64,000 nt of DNA from Beta vulgaris subsp. vulgaris (lineage: Eukaryota > Streptophyta > Magnoliopsida > Caryophyllales > Amaranthaceae), in contig NC_079205.1 of assembly GCF_026745355.1 (NCBI RefSeq), positions 1,061,283 through 1,125,282 on the forward strand, written 5' to 3'. Positions 1 through 11,645 of the stretch are shown in pieces. The notes under the pieces are model-generated. The model did no database searches and had not been told where the DNA came from. It worked only from the letters and a program-made list of their open reading frames with translations. Position 1 is the first letter of the stretch, and each line of letters starts with the position of its first letter. The translations under genes were made by a program, and so were the position numbers.

Positions 1-880
1 CTAACATCATGGCCATGCTTCTTACAATGAGAGCATGCTAACAAAGTCCAACAACGAGAGATGTCATGGTCCGTTTTGTGACTAGAGAACACGGGGCCCG
101 GTCCGTAGAACCCCTGCCACGGCCAGCAGCAACCCGGACAGAGAACCCGAGAGCAGGTGGGGCGTCATCCACCGTGTCCTTGGCCGTGCGTACACGCTCC
201 TCTTGCACCACTAAATGGTACGCACGGTCAAGGGAAGGGAGAGGCTCAGTAGACAAAATTTGGGTACGCAATCGAGCATAAAATTCAGAATATAAACCCA
301 TAAGAAAGTCATGTAATTTCTGTGTTTCCCGGCGAGCCTCATGATCGGCCCCCGCGTGACACGCCGCACAACAAGTACATGTAATTAAGGGTTCATGTTT
401 CGATAATTCTTCCCACAAAACATTCAATTTGCCATAATACGTGGAAACACTCATTGATATAGTTTGTTCACACTTTGCAATACTAGATTTTATTTGATGA
501 ATTCGGGGGCCATTAACAGTAGCAAAGCGAGTTTTAAGATGAAGCCATAATTTACGAGCCTCACGAAACTTAGTAAGCGTACCTTTAACCTCAGGATCAA
601 TAGTGTTCATCATCCACGAAACTAACATCGCATTAACCGTGAGCCAATCTGACTCGGTATAGGGGGCGACGGGACCGGTGATGGTGCCGTCAAGAAACGC
701 CATCTTGCGCCTGGCTTGAAGTGCGAGCTGCAAATCCCCAGACCAATCGTCATAGTTGTCGTGCCTAAGACGTGTGGGGGTGATATAATCGCCTGGACGA
801 TCGCCATGGCTGAGAAAAAACGGGCTATTGATATCGATTATAGGAGAAGAAGACTCGCCGGAGGCTTTGTCGCCGGCCAT
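1..880 (-). mobile_element. Ty1/Copia retrotransposon gag region, 5' part of element, frameshifted
   Basis: The open frame at 38-880 (about 280 codons) is the gag polyprotein of a Copia-type LTR retrotransposon. It starts with MAGDKASGES. Near residues 39-58 it has the NY..W motif of the Retrotran_gag_3 family, followed by the helical UBN2-like gag core. The frame ends at a stop just before the window edge. In the neighbouring frame, at about positions 1-50, there is a zinc-knuckle pattern (C-x2-C-x4-H), which in this family normally follows the gag core without a break. The gag is therefore separated from its nucleic-acid-binding knuckle by a frameshift near position 60, and this copy is probably dead. 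Protease, integrase and reverse transcriptase would lie to the left, outside the window. The assignment as Copia gag is firm; autonomy is not supported. Confidence 0.85.
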
Positions 881-935
881 GATGCGGCGGCGGCGGGATA
901 GAAACGGCGGAAGCGAGAGAGAAAAAAATAGTTAG

Positions 936-948
936 GGCTCCGATACCA
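936..948 (-). other. tRNA-iMet primer-binding site of the Copia element
   Basis: On the minus strand this reads TGGTATCGGAGCC. It matches the usual plant Copia primer-binding site TGGTATCAGAGC, complementary to the 3' end of initiator methionine tRNA, with one change. It lies between the gag start (880) and the LTR boundary (949), which is where a PBS must be. Confidence 0.8.
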
Positions 949-1270
949 TGTGAAGAATAATATTAGGGTAAAAGCTTGCCTTCTCATTCATGACTTTACA
1001 ATATATATATGTGTATACAATAGGAAACTTCTATACAAAGAATATTATCTACAAGGAAACTTCTCTAAAATATATATTCCTATCAATAATCGTGGTAAAC
1101 GATGTTTACGCAAATTTTAATGGGCTTCATAGCTACTTTATAGAGTATGTTTACAGGTCATATATCAAATGGATCATGTATGAGCCTTGGGCATGTAGCC
1201 CAAAATAATAGTGGTACTCGCTGGTCAGCCTCAGTCATGGACTCATAGTGGGTTGTGACTCATACGAGCA
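949..1270 (-). mobile_element. 5' LTR of the Copia element (outer end uncertain)
   Basis: The LTR must begin immediately after the primer-binding site. In plus orientation it starts with TGTGAAGAATAAT, so on the minus strand it ends in the canonical CA. The following sequence is AT-rich and non-coding, as expected. The outer end cannot be placed because the partner LTR is outside the window; the end given is a guess within roughly 1,200-1,300. Confidence 0.55.
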
Positions 1271-3422
1271 AGTAAATTTATAAGAAGTTTCTTCTGTGTT
1301 TTTAGTTAGGAAAATTTGTCAAATTTTTTTTTTAAAGTTTAGTTTTGTGAAAAAAAAATCTTATAAAACATCCTTTGTAAATACAAACAAAAAGTAAATT
1401 ATTTTTACAAGATGAACCCTAATCTCATTTTCCGATGTTGACCATGTACTTTCCGGCGTTGACTACTTCTATTTCCCTTCTTCCTTCATAATCATCACCT
1501 AGCCACCACTACCAACACCTGCCGCCAGCCCCCCACCCACCCCAGCAACCCCCACTTCACCCCAGCCCACACCACCTGCAGCCCACACCACGCCCACCAG
1601 CATATACAAAATTATGGAAGAGGAACCCATACATATACTCAATATGGAAGAGGCACACACTAGTCTATACGGTTTGGTTAACAAGTAACAAATACTTCAC
1701 TTTTTTTTTTAAGTGAAACACTTTAAATTTGCACTATTCGCATACCTCATTAAACTTTGACTGTATGTCTGTATCTTTTATATAATAAAAACAAAAATGA
1801 TCATATAAAATGTTGTTGGATTTTGTTTCAATGATATTATCATAATATCAACTTTTTATAACTTCTATAGATACATAATTAGAGATATTATTGGTCAAAG
1901 TTAGTTGTACTTTGACGAGCGTAAAAGTCAAGTTGTTGCACTTATTTGGAAATGAAGGTTAGAAATATCTCTGTTTCTTTTTCATCTTTACGCTTTTCTT
2001 TTTGTTTTAGTAATATGTCTTATTTATTTTTTTTCTATTTTTTCAGGCATGTGATCCACATTTTAATATATCAGTCCATCTTAACTATTATTTCAATCTT
2101 TTTAATTTCTTTCTCTTACATTTGAAATTTCTATTTAATTCTCCTTCGAAATAAGGTAAGTATATAAAAAAAAACCTAAAAAAAATGGAGGGAGTATTCA
2201 AGAATCAAGCCCAATAGACAAATAGCGTTCACACTGAAGCTAGTTTAATCCCCCTCCATTGAAAATGACAAAATTACGAATTACTAATTTTTCCTTTGTA
2301 TTTAATACTTGATAGGCAATTTCATTCGCAAGTTGTCAACATTGAAAGTTATCCCAAAAAATGAGATAGATGCGCACTTACCAGGCCAGTTACCACCACC
2401 GCGCAAGATAAGAAATCTGATCACTATTCTTCAATTCTTGTAATGGTAGATTGGCAAATACTTCTAGTGGTCTACTCGTTAATTAGAATTTCTGGGAAGT
2501 AAATACATGTGTTGTTGTCTGGTTGGCAAAAACATGGAAAGTAAAACTTCCTAGAAATGTATTAAGTATTTATATTCAGACTTGATTAGTTGTAATATAG
2601 AAGCCATGGCTTGCGATCACTCCGACCATGCATGGCTAAATACCCTGTTCTGTGACCCTTATTATATATTATCGTTCTACTTTTCTAAAAAAAAAACTTC
2701 CTAGGAAGTTTCATTACAAAATAGAGGAAATAACTCACTTAGACCTCCTAGGTAAGTGGAAATTCCAATGATAAATAGAATTTCTCATGTTTAACCAAAT
2801 AAAAAATGTATTTCATAGGAAATAAAATTTCATGAGCATACAAATTCATGAGAAATTATATTTTTCAACTTCAATCAAACGAGCCGTTAGTGTAAAGAAT
2901 AAGGCCTCTATTATATCTTCTTTTAGCAATTCATACATTGAGTACATCTTAACTGACAGAGAAATTTGTCTCTAAAATTATGCTTAAGTACTATTGAGTA
3001 ATCTTTTAGTTTCCTTATCAATTACTTACATCCCATTTTAGCAATCTGAATTGTGTTAGTTAACGATATAATATAGTACTTATCTTTTACACTAGGTGCA
3101 TGAGATAGAGAAACCAAATTATAAACAATGATGTTTAAAGTTACATATTAGATATTACCAAATGTGCAAAAATGCAGGTAAGAAAAAGAAAATTGAGGAA
3201 GTACCATTTAAAAGTTAAAAAACAAAATATCAGAAATTTCTCATTTCATAACATAGTATGAAGTTATGAACATTACACTAGCTTTATATGTACGAAATGT
3301 GTATAAATTATCTCCGATTTTGTTTTTTCAAAAAATTGTTATTCAGTAAAATGTATGCTTTTTTCATTTATATGAGTCAAGTTAATTATTCCCTATTTTT
3401 CTTCTTTTCATGGATTGCCATA
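1271..3422. other. intergenic, gene-free; decayed MITE fragments
   Basis: No coding region is supported. Open frames over 1,499-1,684 come from CCACC-rich low-complexity DNA. Around 1,930-1,965 the text resembles one terminal repeat of the Stowaway family seen intact at 3,423-3,685 (cacttatttggaaatgaagg). An isolated 'atggagggagta' end lies near 2,185. These look like eroded elements. Confidence 0.5.
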
Positions 3423-3685
3423 TACTTCCTCCGTTTCTAAATAAGTGCAACATTTCTTGTTTTCACGTTTGCCAATGCATTATTTTAACCATTAATATCT
3501 TCAATTATCAATAAGTAAAAATTATAAAAAGTTGATATTAAAAAAATTCACATTCAGACGAATCTAACAAGATCCCACATGACTATGTTTTTCTTAAAAT
3601 GTAAATCACCAAAACTAATTAAAGTTTAAACTGTGAATAGTAAACACTATGCAAATGTTGCACTTATTTAGAAACGGAGGAAGTA
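3423..3685. mobile_element. Stowaway-type MITE, well preserved
   Basis: The two ends are inverted copies of each other for about 33 bases (TACTTCCTCCGTTTCTAAAT... at the left, its reverse complement ending in ...GGAGGAAGTA at the right) with no mismatch seen. The TA dinucleotides at both ends are the target-site duplication typical of Tc1/mariner-derived Stowaway elements. There is no coding capacity. The internal motif GACGAATCTAACAAGATCC is shared with the element at 60,508-60,751, so both belong to one family. Confidence 0.9.
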
Positions 3686-3726
3686 TAACAAAGATTCTCC
3701 GAATTTATACTTTATAACAAATGTTG

Positions 3727-3820
3727 TACTACCTCCATTTCATATTATTTGTAATAATTTGACATAAAATGTGAATAAAAAATGTCTAATCGTTGCAAAT
3801 AATATTAAACAGAAATAGTA
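3727..3820. mobile_element. short Stowaway-like MITE (about 94 bp)
   Basis: The left end TACTACCTCCATTTCATATTATTTG is roughly mirrored by the right end (rc TACTATTTCTGTTTAATATTATTTG). It lies about 40 bp from the preceding Stowaway element and is too small to encode anything. Confidence 0.65.
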
Positions 3821-4284
3821 TATTAAATTGTAAATATAATTATTATTGTACTTCTTATAATTAAGATGCTAATATTTGATTTTAATGTATACATTTGTGA
3901 TTTAATAACCACAAAAATTATGAACTGGAAAGCCCTCAAAACTGTGTGCCAGCAATGAGTACTGAATTAATCTAAGCCAAGAAAATTTAATATAAACACA
4001 AATGTAAGAAAGTAAAACTAAGAAAGCAACCCCCCATTAATATCCAAAAAAAACATCATCATCATTATTATTTATTATTCTTATTATTACTCCCCCTTAA
4101 AATTTACATTTCATTTTTTTTATAATCTCTAACAAATCTAATCTAAATAAAATAAAATAAAATAAAAGATAATAGAAAGAAAATAGAAAAATAAAAATAT
4201 GGGGGAGATAGGAAATTTAATTTTACTCTACAAATAAAAACAAACAACTTTTACATTTTTTTTTTTGTTTTCTCACTCACTCAT

Positions 4285-4572
4285 TCACTCATGCTTGTAA
4301 CTTTCACCTACAACTTCCGGTTGCCCAGCAACATAATCCAATAGACCTTCAGCAGCTTTCTCACCAGGACCATCGGTAGCCGGTGGTGATACACGGCTAA
4401 ACACCACAACAACAGCTAAAAAAAGAGCCGTTGAAGCCAAAAGTGGCCAAAAATAAACCAATAAATCAAGAAAACGTGGTGCAACTCGGATTATCCCAAA
4501 GATTGAAACAGATAATATTGTTCCAAAAATTATATGGAATTTAAATTTCATTACTTGTTCTGGGATCTCCAT
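4285..4572 (-). CDS. small two-helix transmembrane protein, function unknown
   Basis: Single-exon open frame of 95 residues starting MEIPEQ. Two hydrophobic segments are clear, at about residues 12-31 and 37-58, separated by a short basic loop (RVAPRF). A soluble acidic tail of about 35 residues follows, with the stretch EKAAEGLLDYVAGQPE. I see no catalytic motif or signal-peptide cleavage site. The upstream region (4,573-4,800) is strongly CT-rich on the coding strand, which is common in plant 5' leaders, and supports this start. The composition and two-helix layout resemble small plant membrane proteins annotated only as transmembrane protein. No function is claimed, and orientation in the membrane cannot be decided from sequence. 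Confidence 0.7.
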   Translation of the reverse strand: MEIPEQVMKFKFHIIFGTILSVSIFGIIRVAPRFLDLLVYFWPLLASTALFLAVVVVFSRVSPPATDGPGEKAAEGLLDYVAGQPEVVGESYKHE

Positions 4573-7500
4573 TTTTTCTTTTTTTTTTTAGTGAATTTTT
4601 ATTTTTGAATGGATTTTTGATTGAAAGATTGAAACTTTAGAGAAAAGAAAAGAGAAAATCAGAAATACCCAGATGGGTTTTTCTGGGTATTTGGAGAGAG
4701 AGAAATATGAATGAGAGGAAAGAAAGAAGAGAGAGAAAGAGAAAGATGAAGTAAGTTGGTTGATTATCTCACTTTGCAGAGATTCTCTGAGAGAAGTATT
4801 GGGGGCTGTAAAATTTAGTAATTTACTATTGATAAAAAGAAAAAAAAAACTTTTTGTTTTTGTTTGGGGTTTTTTGAGTTTGGATTTCTGCTCTGTTAAT
4901 TAATTGGATCCTGTTTTTTTCCTTGGGTGGGTTTTTCTTACTTTTTTGTTGTTTAATGGTGTTGTAGTTGTTTCTTTCTTTGTTAGTTTGTTTGATTCCA
5001 CCTTTGCCCACATTGATAAAATATGGGCATCTCGGTGGGGGCGTGTGTCGAGAGTAGCTAAGAGAAATTCTTCTTATTAATTTTTAAAAAATATTGATAA
5101 AATATGTCTCAAGTCGGGTACTCTGGTTTTGGATTTGGAGATGCTATATGGATTGTGATTTGTGTTTTTTTGGATTCTACTAGAGAATCTCTTGATAAGA
5201 AAAAGGACCCTACTAAAGCAGCAATTTTCATAGGCTAGTTAGTTCATTTAAACAGGTTAATGCTTGAGAGTATGGATATTTAAGAAAATCTATACTCTTA
5301 AGCACAAGTAGTACGTAGTGGGGTTTAAATTTGTGACTTTGAAGCAAGCTTGGTAACTTGTGATTTGTGAATTGTGTCTTTCGGCGATGAGATTGATTAG
5401 ATTTTTGGAAATTCAAGATATGATCACTTGATCTCCTGTATTTTCAATCTGAATTAAGGGTGTATTCTTTTTTACAGTAGAACAATAAGTTTAAGGGCTG
5501 ATCAAGAACATTTAAGTGAAGTACGTTCATCATACACACGGGTGTACCATCCATTTGCTCATTTGGATGATTTCAGATGAGCAATGAGTAATAAGTCAAA
5601 AAAATAGCCTTCAGTGTACCATGCTCATGGTACACCAGGATTTCTGATAAAATTTATTGCATTTAAGTATAAACATGAGGTGATATTATGGTTAGTTAGA
5701 TCTAATTATGTCTAAAAAGTTCAATTTGATACATAAAAGTTCAAGTAAAATGCAAATATGTTTAAGTGAAAGAAATTCATCGAATAGGTTTACGTGAAGA
5801 ATATATAGCTACCTTTTTAGGATCGTTATTACTTTGAGGATGATTATTAGGTGGTCAGTTTATATATAACCATAAAAATCTAATGACTTAGATTGATTAT
5901 GTACTTACGTTTATAATCTAATTAATGGCATTTAGCACCTGTAGCCTTTTCGAGTTAATATTAATATTACCATCTTAATTTATTTATTTTTCGTTTTTGC
6001 AAATTTACGTAACCTTTATCGATCTTTTATTAAAATGAAATTGTAACTATCTAATAGAATTTATTTTTCATGTCATTCCAACTTTGAGATTGAGGCATTA
6101 GCTTATTTTTGCAATCTCATCTTGATTCTTTCTTCCAATTTAAGGTACAGTCACCTATCAATGGAGCTAAGTTGAATCTAACCATAGTTTTCTGTTCATC
6201 TAGTTGAGTTTATACACACCTAGATTCACTGTCAAAAGGTACTATGATTGATTTCATTTCAATCTAGTGACTCTAGTCAAGATTATGAACCAAAAATTCA
6301 ACCAACTGAGCAAAAAAATCAACGAAGAATATCATTTTTACCCTTAGGTAGTAGATAAGTAATTTTAATAGGAAAAAATGCACGAAACATTTTCATACAC
6401 ATGTATTTTGTCTACTTCACTGCATTGTCGGCTGTTTGTAACAAGTGCTTTACCAATGTTTTTGTTACCTTTTGAGGAAAATGGGATCTATTTCTCATAT
6501 GTTCTTGTGATCTGTATGGCAACGTTTTTCACTTCAATTTGTTCCCGTTATAGATGTACATTTCGAGCTTTGTCTTAGTACGTTTCTCTTCCATCTATTT
6601 TCGTTTTCGAATATGGCCTGGATTGGGAGGATGTGAACTAAACTGAACTGCGAGAAAACTTACCATGAAAGAGTGTCTAAACTAAATTGCGAGAAACTTA
6701 ACTAAACGTCTGAATTGAACATAAGTCTAAAAGGACAAAACCCAATTGTTTATTTAGATCTATTAAAAGTCGAACTTTATGTGAAAAGTTTCACTATGAA
6801 TACATTTTAAAAGAGATAAAATGTTTTCCCACTTTTGGATTACCTATTTTTTTGTTAACCGAATAATTTTCGACTTTCTTATTGCTATAACATTTGCACT
6901 TTTTTTTACATGGGAAAAATTGTACTTCTTATGTATTTTTTGTATAAACAAATAATCACCGTAAATCTCAAATGGCATTTTTCTTCAAGTTCATTATAAA
7001 TTTATAACTATCATGTTCTATGACAAATGCCTTTCATTTTCTAGTACTACTTAAATGTATACTCCTGCGTAAGCAGGACATATTAATAATTAGAGTTGGT
7101 TTTTTCTTGTGAATATTGTGCAAACGAATGAGCAATAATGTCCCATGTAGGACAAGCAAGCTTTGGTCAATATCATGCATATCAACCGAAAGTCTTTGCA
7201 ATTAACCCTACCATGCCATTAAACCTAAGGGTGGTACATTCTTTCACTTGTACTACAACAATAATAGCCTAAATAACTAATTCATTAAATACATCAATAA
7301 GAGCCAAGAAAAAATAGTTTGAGTTTATTGCTATAATTAATTACTTCTTCTCCAAACTCAAAGTTATAGAAAAAATATTCAATGGAATCTAAAATCATAT
7401 TATGATATCTTCATCAGTACTTATATTTTTACTTTCACATACGTAAATGGACAATCGTCGACCTTAAGGTTTCCAATTGCATCATTTTACCAAAGGGATA

Positions 7501-9022
7501 AAATACTCAATTACCCTACATGTTCTAGATACACCTAATTAAAGGTATTATCACTTGATAAGGGATCTTGATGTCACGCCTAAAATTCCTCAAGTCTTTA
7601 CATGGAAAAAACTTCATAATGGCATCTATGTGCTACAAATAAAACTATTCAAGTCTATATATACTTTAACTTGATAATCAATTTTTCTTCAACATAATCT
7701 TTAGCTCATGATGCAATTGTATTTAACTTCGTAGATGAAGGGGACTGCTTTCTCGACATCAACGTAACGTACTTCCAGACCTCTATAAATTTTCATGGTA
7801 CTCCTATCCAATTCATCGAAGATATCCAACCTCTATTGCTCAAGTTTGATTAAGTCCACGTTATACATATTTAAGGAGAAACAAATCGAGTTGCTAAAAA
7901 AGTCTTAATAATCATCATATGTCGCGAACGAAGCACGAGGTCAGACACATATGCTAATATGACGTGTCTTCCTTTTCTTGAATTTATGTTAATAGTTTAG
8001 GTTTCACATGCATGTACATAAAAGAAATGGCAATTGCTTTGAAACTATATAACAAAATATCACGTTAAGACATTTATATTGGCTTGGCTCACTAGACTTA
8101 TGTTTAGGAACTCGTAAATTATATTATATTATATTACTACAATATTATACATTTATGTAATTATTCTTGTACATTTAAAATTTATTTTATGTCAATAAAT
8201 TGTACATATATATAATGTTTAGTATCATTGTCAATTTTCAATTTTAAATTCTTTTCCTAAAGTTATATATTACGAATCATATAATAAATTCAAAATTAAT
8301 CATATCTGACTGTAAAACGTACAATAAATTATCGACTCTCTTAAATTCAGTAGAGAGTACTGGTGTCTCTTCTACACCGAGTTTTTAAGTTCTAGTTTAT
8401 CACAAGGGTTTTTCAAGCAACGTATAATTCGTTTCATTTGCTTGCACGAAGGGTTAGGTTAGTTGGCTATAGGAAGGTATAAAAATGTGAAAAAGGCAAA
8501 GGCTAAAGGAAAAGGAAAAAGAGTATATTTGCGTAAGTATGATTTGAGATTCAATCCACCTTTTTTTCATTTGTAACGTTTTAGAATCCAAGGAATAACT
8601 TGGTTTGTGAGATAAAGAGATCCCATCAATTAAGAATACTTTTTTTTTATCTGTTGTGTGCAGGAACATATTCCTTAATTGCTTGGAGTTTACTTTGTGG
8701 CCAACTATTTAGTATGTTTTGGTTGGTGAAAGTTATAGGTATTGGCTATTGCTAGTGTTTAGTGGATCGCACTGCTTCACTAGTTCGTCTTATTTGGAGT
8801 CTTTAGTAGTCAATGCCCAATAAGTGACTGTCCTTTTTACTCTTTCTTTGCTAAACCTCATCTTTTTCTTTTGCATGTCTTTTTTTTCTCTTCAATTTAG
8901 GACTATGATGAAAAGGTAGGCTATTTGGATAATTTTTGCACAAAATAAGAGGAAAAGGTGGAATAATAAACAGCTATATCAAGAGTAATTGCCTATTATA
9001 ATATGAAGTATATTTTTTTTTA
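4573..9022. other. leader of the small membrane protein gene, then intergenic DNA
   Basis: Positions 4,573-4,800 are the probable CT-rich leader (minus strand). From about 5,000 to 9,022 I see no supported gene: short open frames lack splice context or recognisable motifs and have AT-rich random composition. Nothing with terminal repeats was identified with confidence. Confidence 0.5.
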
Positions 9023-9680
9023 GGTAAAATTGGTCTCAACATCCTGAACTATAGCGCTGATGTATCAAACAATCTCAACTACAACTTATAGTCAGAATAT
9101 CCCCAAAGTATAGATTTGGGTGCAGTTCGTACCATAAACGAGGTCGGTGATCAGAATTCTCACCGGCTATAAGTCGAGTGCTAGATATTGGATAACTATA
9201 TAAGCATTTTCCTTGATTGTGGTTGAACTTCCAAGTAATTTGGACTACTGCAGGCAATCGATGTCGACATTATACCCTAATATTATCTAAACTAGTATTT
9301 GAATTATTCTTGAAACTTGAAGATGAAGCTAAGCTCATTGTTGTTATGCAAATTTCACTATTTCATAATTTAGGGTTCATTTGGGGAAAAAAAAGAGGAA
9401 ATGGGAAGTAAGAGGGAATTTGGGGAAGAAAGCATATTTCTTTAGTTTTGGAAGAAGAAAATGAAGGCACATATTATTTTTTTGTTAAAGTAAAAAAATT
9501 AGGGTTAAAAATGAAAAAATAAGAAAGGGGAGAAAATTCGGTGAAAATTATTGGCACCAACCTTATTTATGGTACGGACTGCACCCATGTCCAAATTTTG
9601 GGGTATTCTGGCTATAAGCCGTAGTCCGGGCTATTTGGTGCATGTGCGCTATAGTCGAGGGTGTTGAGGTCAATTTTGCC
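9023..9680. mobile_element. MULE-type non-autonomous element with long terminal inverted repeats
   Basis: The first 115-120 bases (GGTAAAATTGGTCTCAACAT...) reappear inverted at the right end (rc GGCAAAATTGACCTCAACAC...) with scattered mismatches, up to a shared internal motif GTACCATAAA. The nine bases on each side are identical (TTTTTTTTA at 9,014-9,022 and 9,681-9,689). A 9-bp duplication with long terminal repeats is the signature of Mutator-like elements, although this site is T-rich and could match by chance. The 420-bp centre has no transposase. The open frames inside are terminal-repeat translations. Confidence 0.8.
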
Positions 9681-10539
9681 TTTTTTTTAATACTAAGTAG
9701 CATATTTATGTTGATAAAGAAAATATTAAACGGAATTATTAGGGTTATACATCATGATAGAAACTATTTCCGTATTATGTGGAGGATAAATAAAACTCCA
9801 CCCACTTAAATTATGTGCTAAAAAATTTATTAATTTCATATGGGGTTTCTAATTCTTTCTAATTCAACATCATATAAAAGGAAATGTTAGAATTATCTTG
9901 AAACACTTCCTAAGACCTTTATTTCTTTCTTCCTATTATATTTTCACTAAAAAAAATTGTATCCTCATCTTGATCCTATCTTGTTAAATGTCTGTCATTA
10001 TTTATCCCCTCTTTCAAAAGCTAACATGGTGCCATTGTCATACATGAAGTGGTATTTCTTTGCCGCCATGTATCTTTTCATTGTATGTGATTCAAAAAGT
10101 TGTGCAACAATTTTGATCCCTTAACCATCTATTTAAAATATCATCATACTACCACCAAACTACATCACATTTTCCTAATTAAAGTATAAATCCAACTACT
10201 AAATGCTTTTGCCTTATAAAGAAAAAAAGTCATAGCCCAAATAACGTTTTCGGAGAATTGCTCGGACCCAAAACCTAGTTTGTGCACATAATATGTGTTT
10301 TGCACAATCAATGAAACTAGTTATATCTAAATAACACAAACATATGACATTATTTATATTTTATATTTGCAATAATTGTACATTATAGAATTTAAGCATT
10401 ACGAATCCTAATTTCAAATGTCAATTAAATTAAAGATTCAAACTCAAAAGCCATAAAGTAACCATCAGCTTCAAATTAAGAAACGTCCTTGGCCCAATAT
10501 AAGTTTATAATTAGAAATGGGTGACATAAGTTATTAAAG

Positions 10540-10690
10540 CCTGGTTATCAGGTTAACCCAACCCGAACGTAACCCAAATTCTAAATCATGTTTTTCGGAT
10601 TCAAAAGGTCGACCTGAACCTAATCCGTTGATGTTTTAGGTCGGGTTGGGTCGACCCATTTTTAATTTCAAGTAGTCGAAAATCTCAACC
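10540..10690. repeat. degenerate GGGTTGGGTCGACCC-type low-complexity repeat
   Basis: The stretch is made of imperfect GGTCGGGTT/AACCCGACC words in both orientations. It is of the same kind as the larger tract at 35,190-36,070. No coding sense. Confidence 0.6.
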
Positions 10691-10829
10691 TAAAGTTGTT
10701 AGTTCCAGATCAGCTTATCAAGTTGGGTCAATTTTTGCCAACCCTACTCAAAATACATAAATATATGTGAAAAATCAAATTGTATCGAATTAATATAGGA
10801 CGAAGGAAATACTACCAGACCCTACCCTA

Positions 10830-11390
10830 GATAGGGGTGAAAGTTCGGTGTACGATTTGGATTAGGGTCTAATTCAATCTGATCCGAACAAAATCTGGAT
10901 TTCAGTTTTCCAATCCGAATCCAAACCAATTAGAGTTTGAATCCGATCTAATCCAATCCGAATTTTCATACTCTAGAGTGGATCAGATCCGAAAATTCGA
11001 TTTTCTAAAACTCTATTTTCTCGATGAAATAAGTTAATCACAATAGCAACTTAGTAGATTTAGGAACGAGGAATTAAGTGTTGTTAGGATTTTAGAGGAA
11101 GGTTGGAAAAGTTACGCCAACTAGGCTACATACTAGGCTTTTTTTTATATAAAAAATCATTTAAGCACTTAAACCCAATTCAGATACATAATACAATGCA
11201 TATTACTATTCGGTTATATTGACTTTTTGGATCCAATTACCCTCAATCCAATCTGATCCGAAAATTCAATTTTTCAAAAAATTCCAATTCGAATCCAATC
11301 CAAACATAGTTTTAATCCGGTCTAAATTACAAATTCAAATTAGATTTTGAATTTTATCCGAATAACTTTCATTCCTAACCCTAGTATTAA
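10830..11390. repeat. degenerate ATCCGAATCC / GGATT-rich low-complexity tract
   Basis: Repeated imperfect words such as AATCCGATCTAATCCAATCCGAA fill this region just upstream of the PLP enzyme gene. No open frame or terminal repeats were found. Confidence 0.6.
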
Positions 11391-11540
11391 AATTGGGTCT
11401 AAATTCAAGAGTCCAAACTCCACTTATTGGAAACTTTTGGGTGGGCATGAAATTCCCAAGTCCGATTTTTTAGCCAGTTTTAGACGGTCTAAAACCCACA
11501 AACCGCACCCACACACACCGCCCTGAAACCTATTCAAAAA

Positions 11541-11645
11541 ATGGTTAAAGCAAATTGGACCCATCAAGCCACTAATGGCGCCTGTGAACTGCACCAATGG
11601 CGCAATTGTTGGCTGTGTTGCCGTTTTCTCTCTCTCCTTAGCTAC
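11541..11645 (+). promoter_or_regulatory. possible uORF overlapping the PLP enzyme start
   Basis: An ATG at 11541 (ATGGTTAAAGC) precedes the chosen start at 11575 in another frame, and its short open frame overlaps the start of the main coding region. If the transcript begins upstream of 11541, ribosomes would meet this ATG first. The transcription start is not visible, so this is only a possibility. Confidence 0.3.

Noticed and set aside
1499..1684. Glycine/alanine-rich small protein
   Set aside because: The frame derives from CCACC-type low-complexity DNA, which recurs near 36,715 and 61,680 without coding context.
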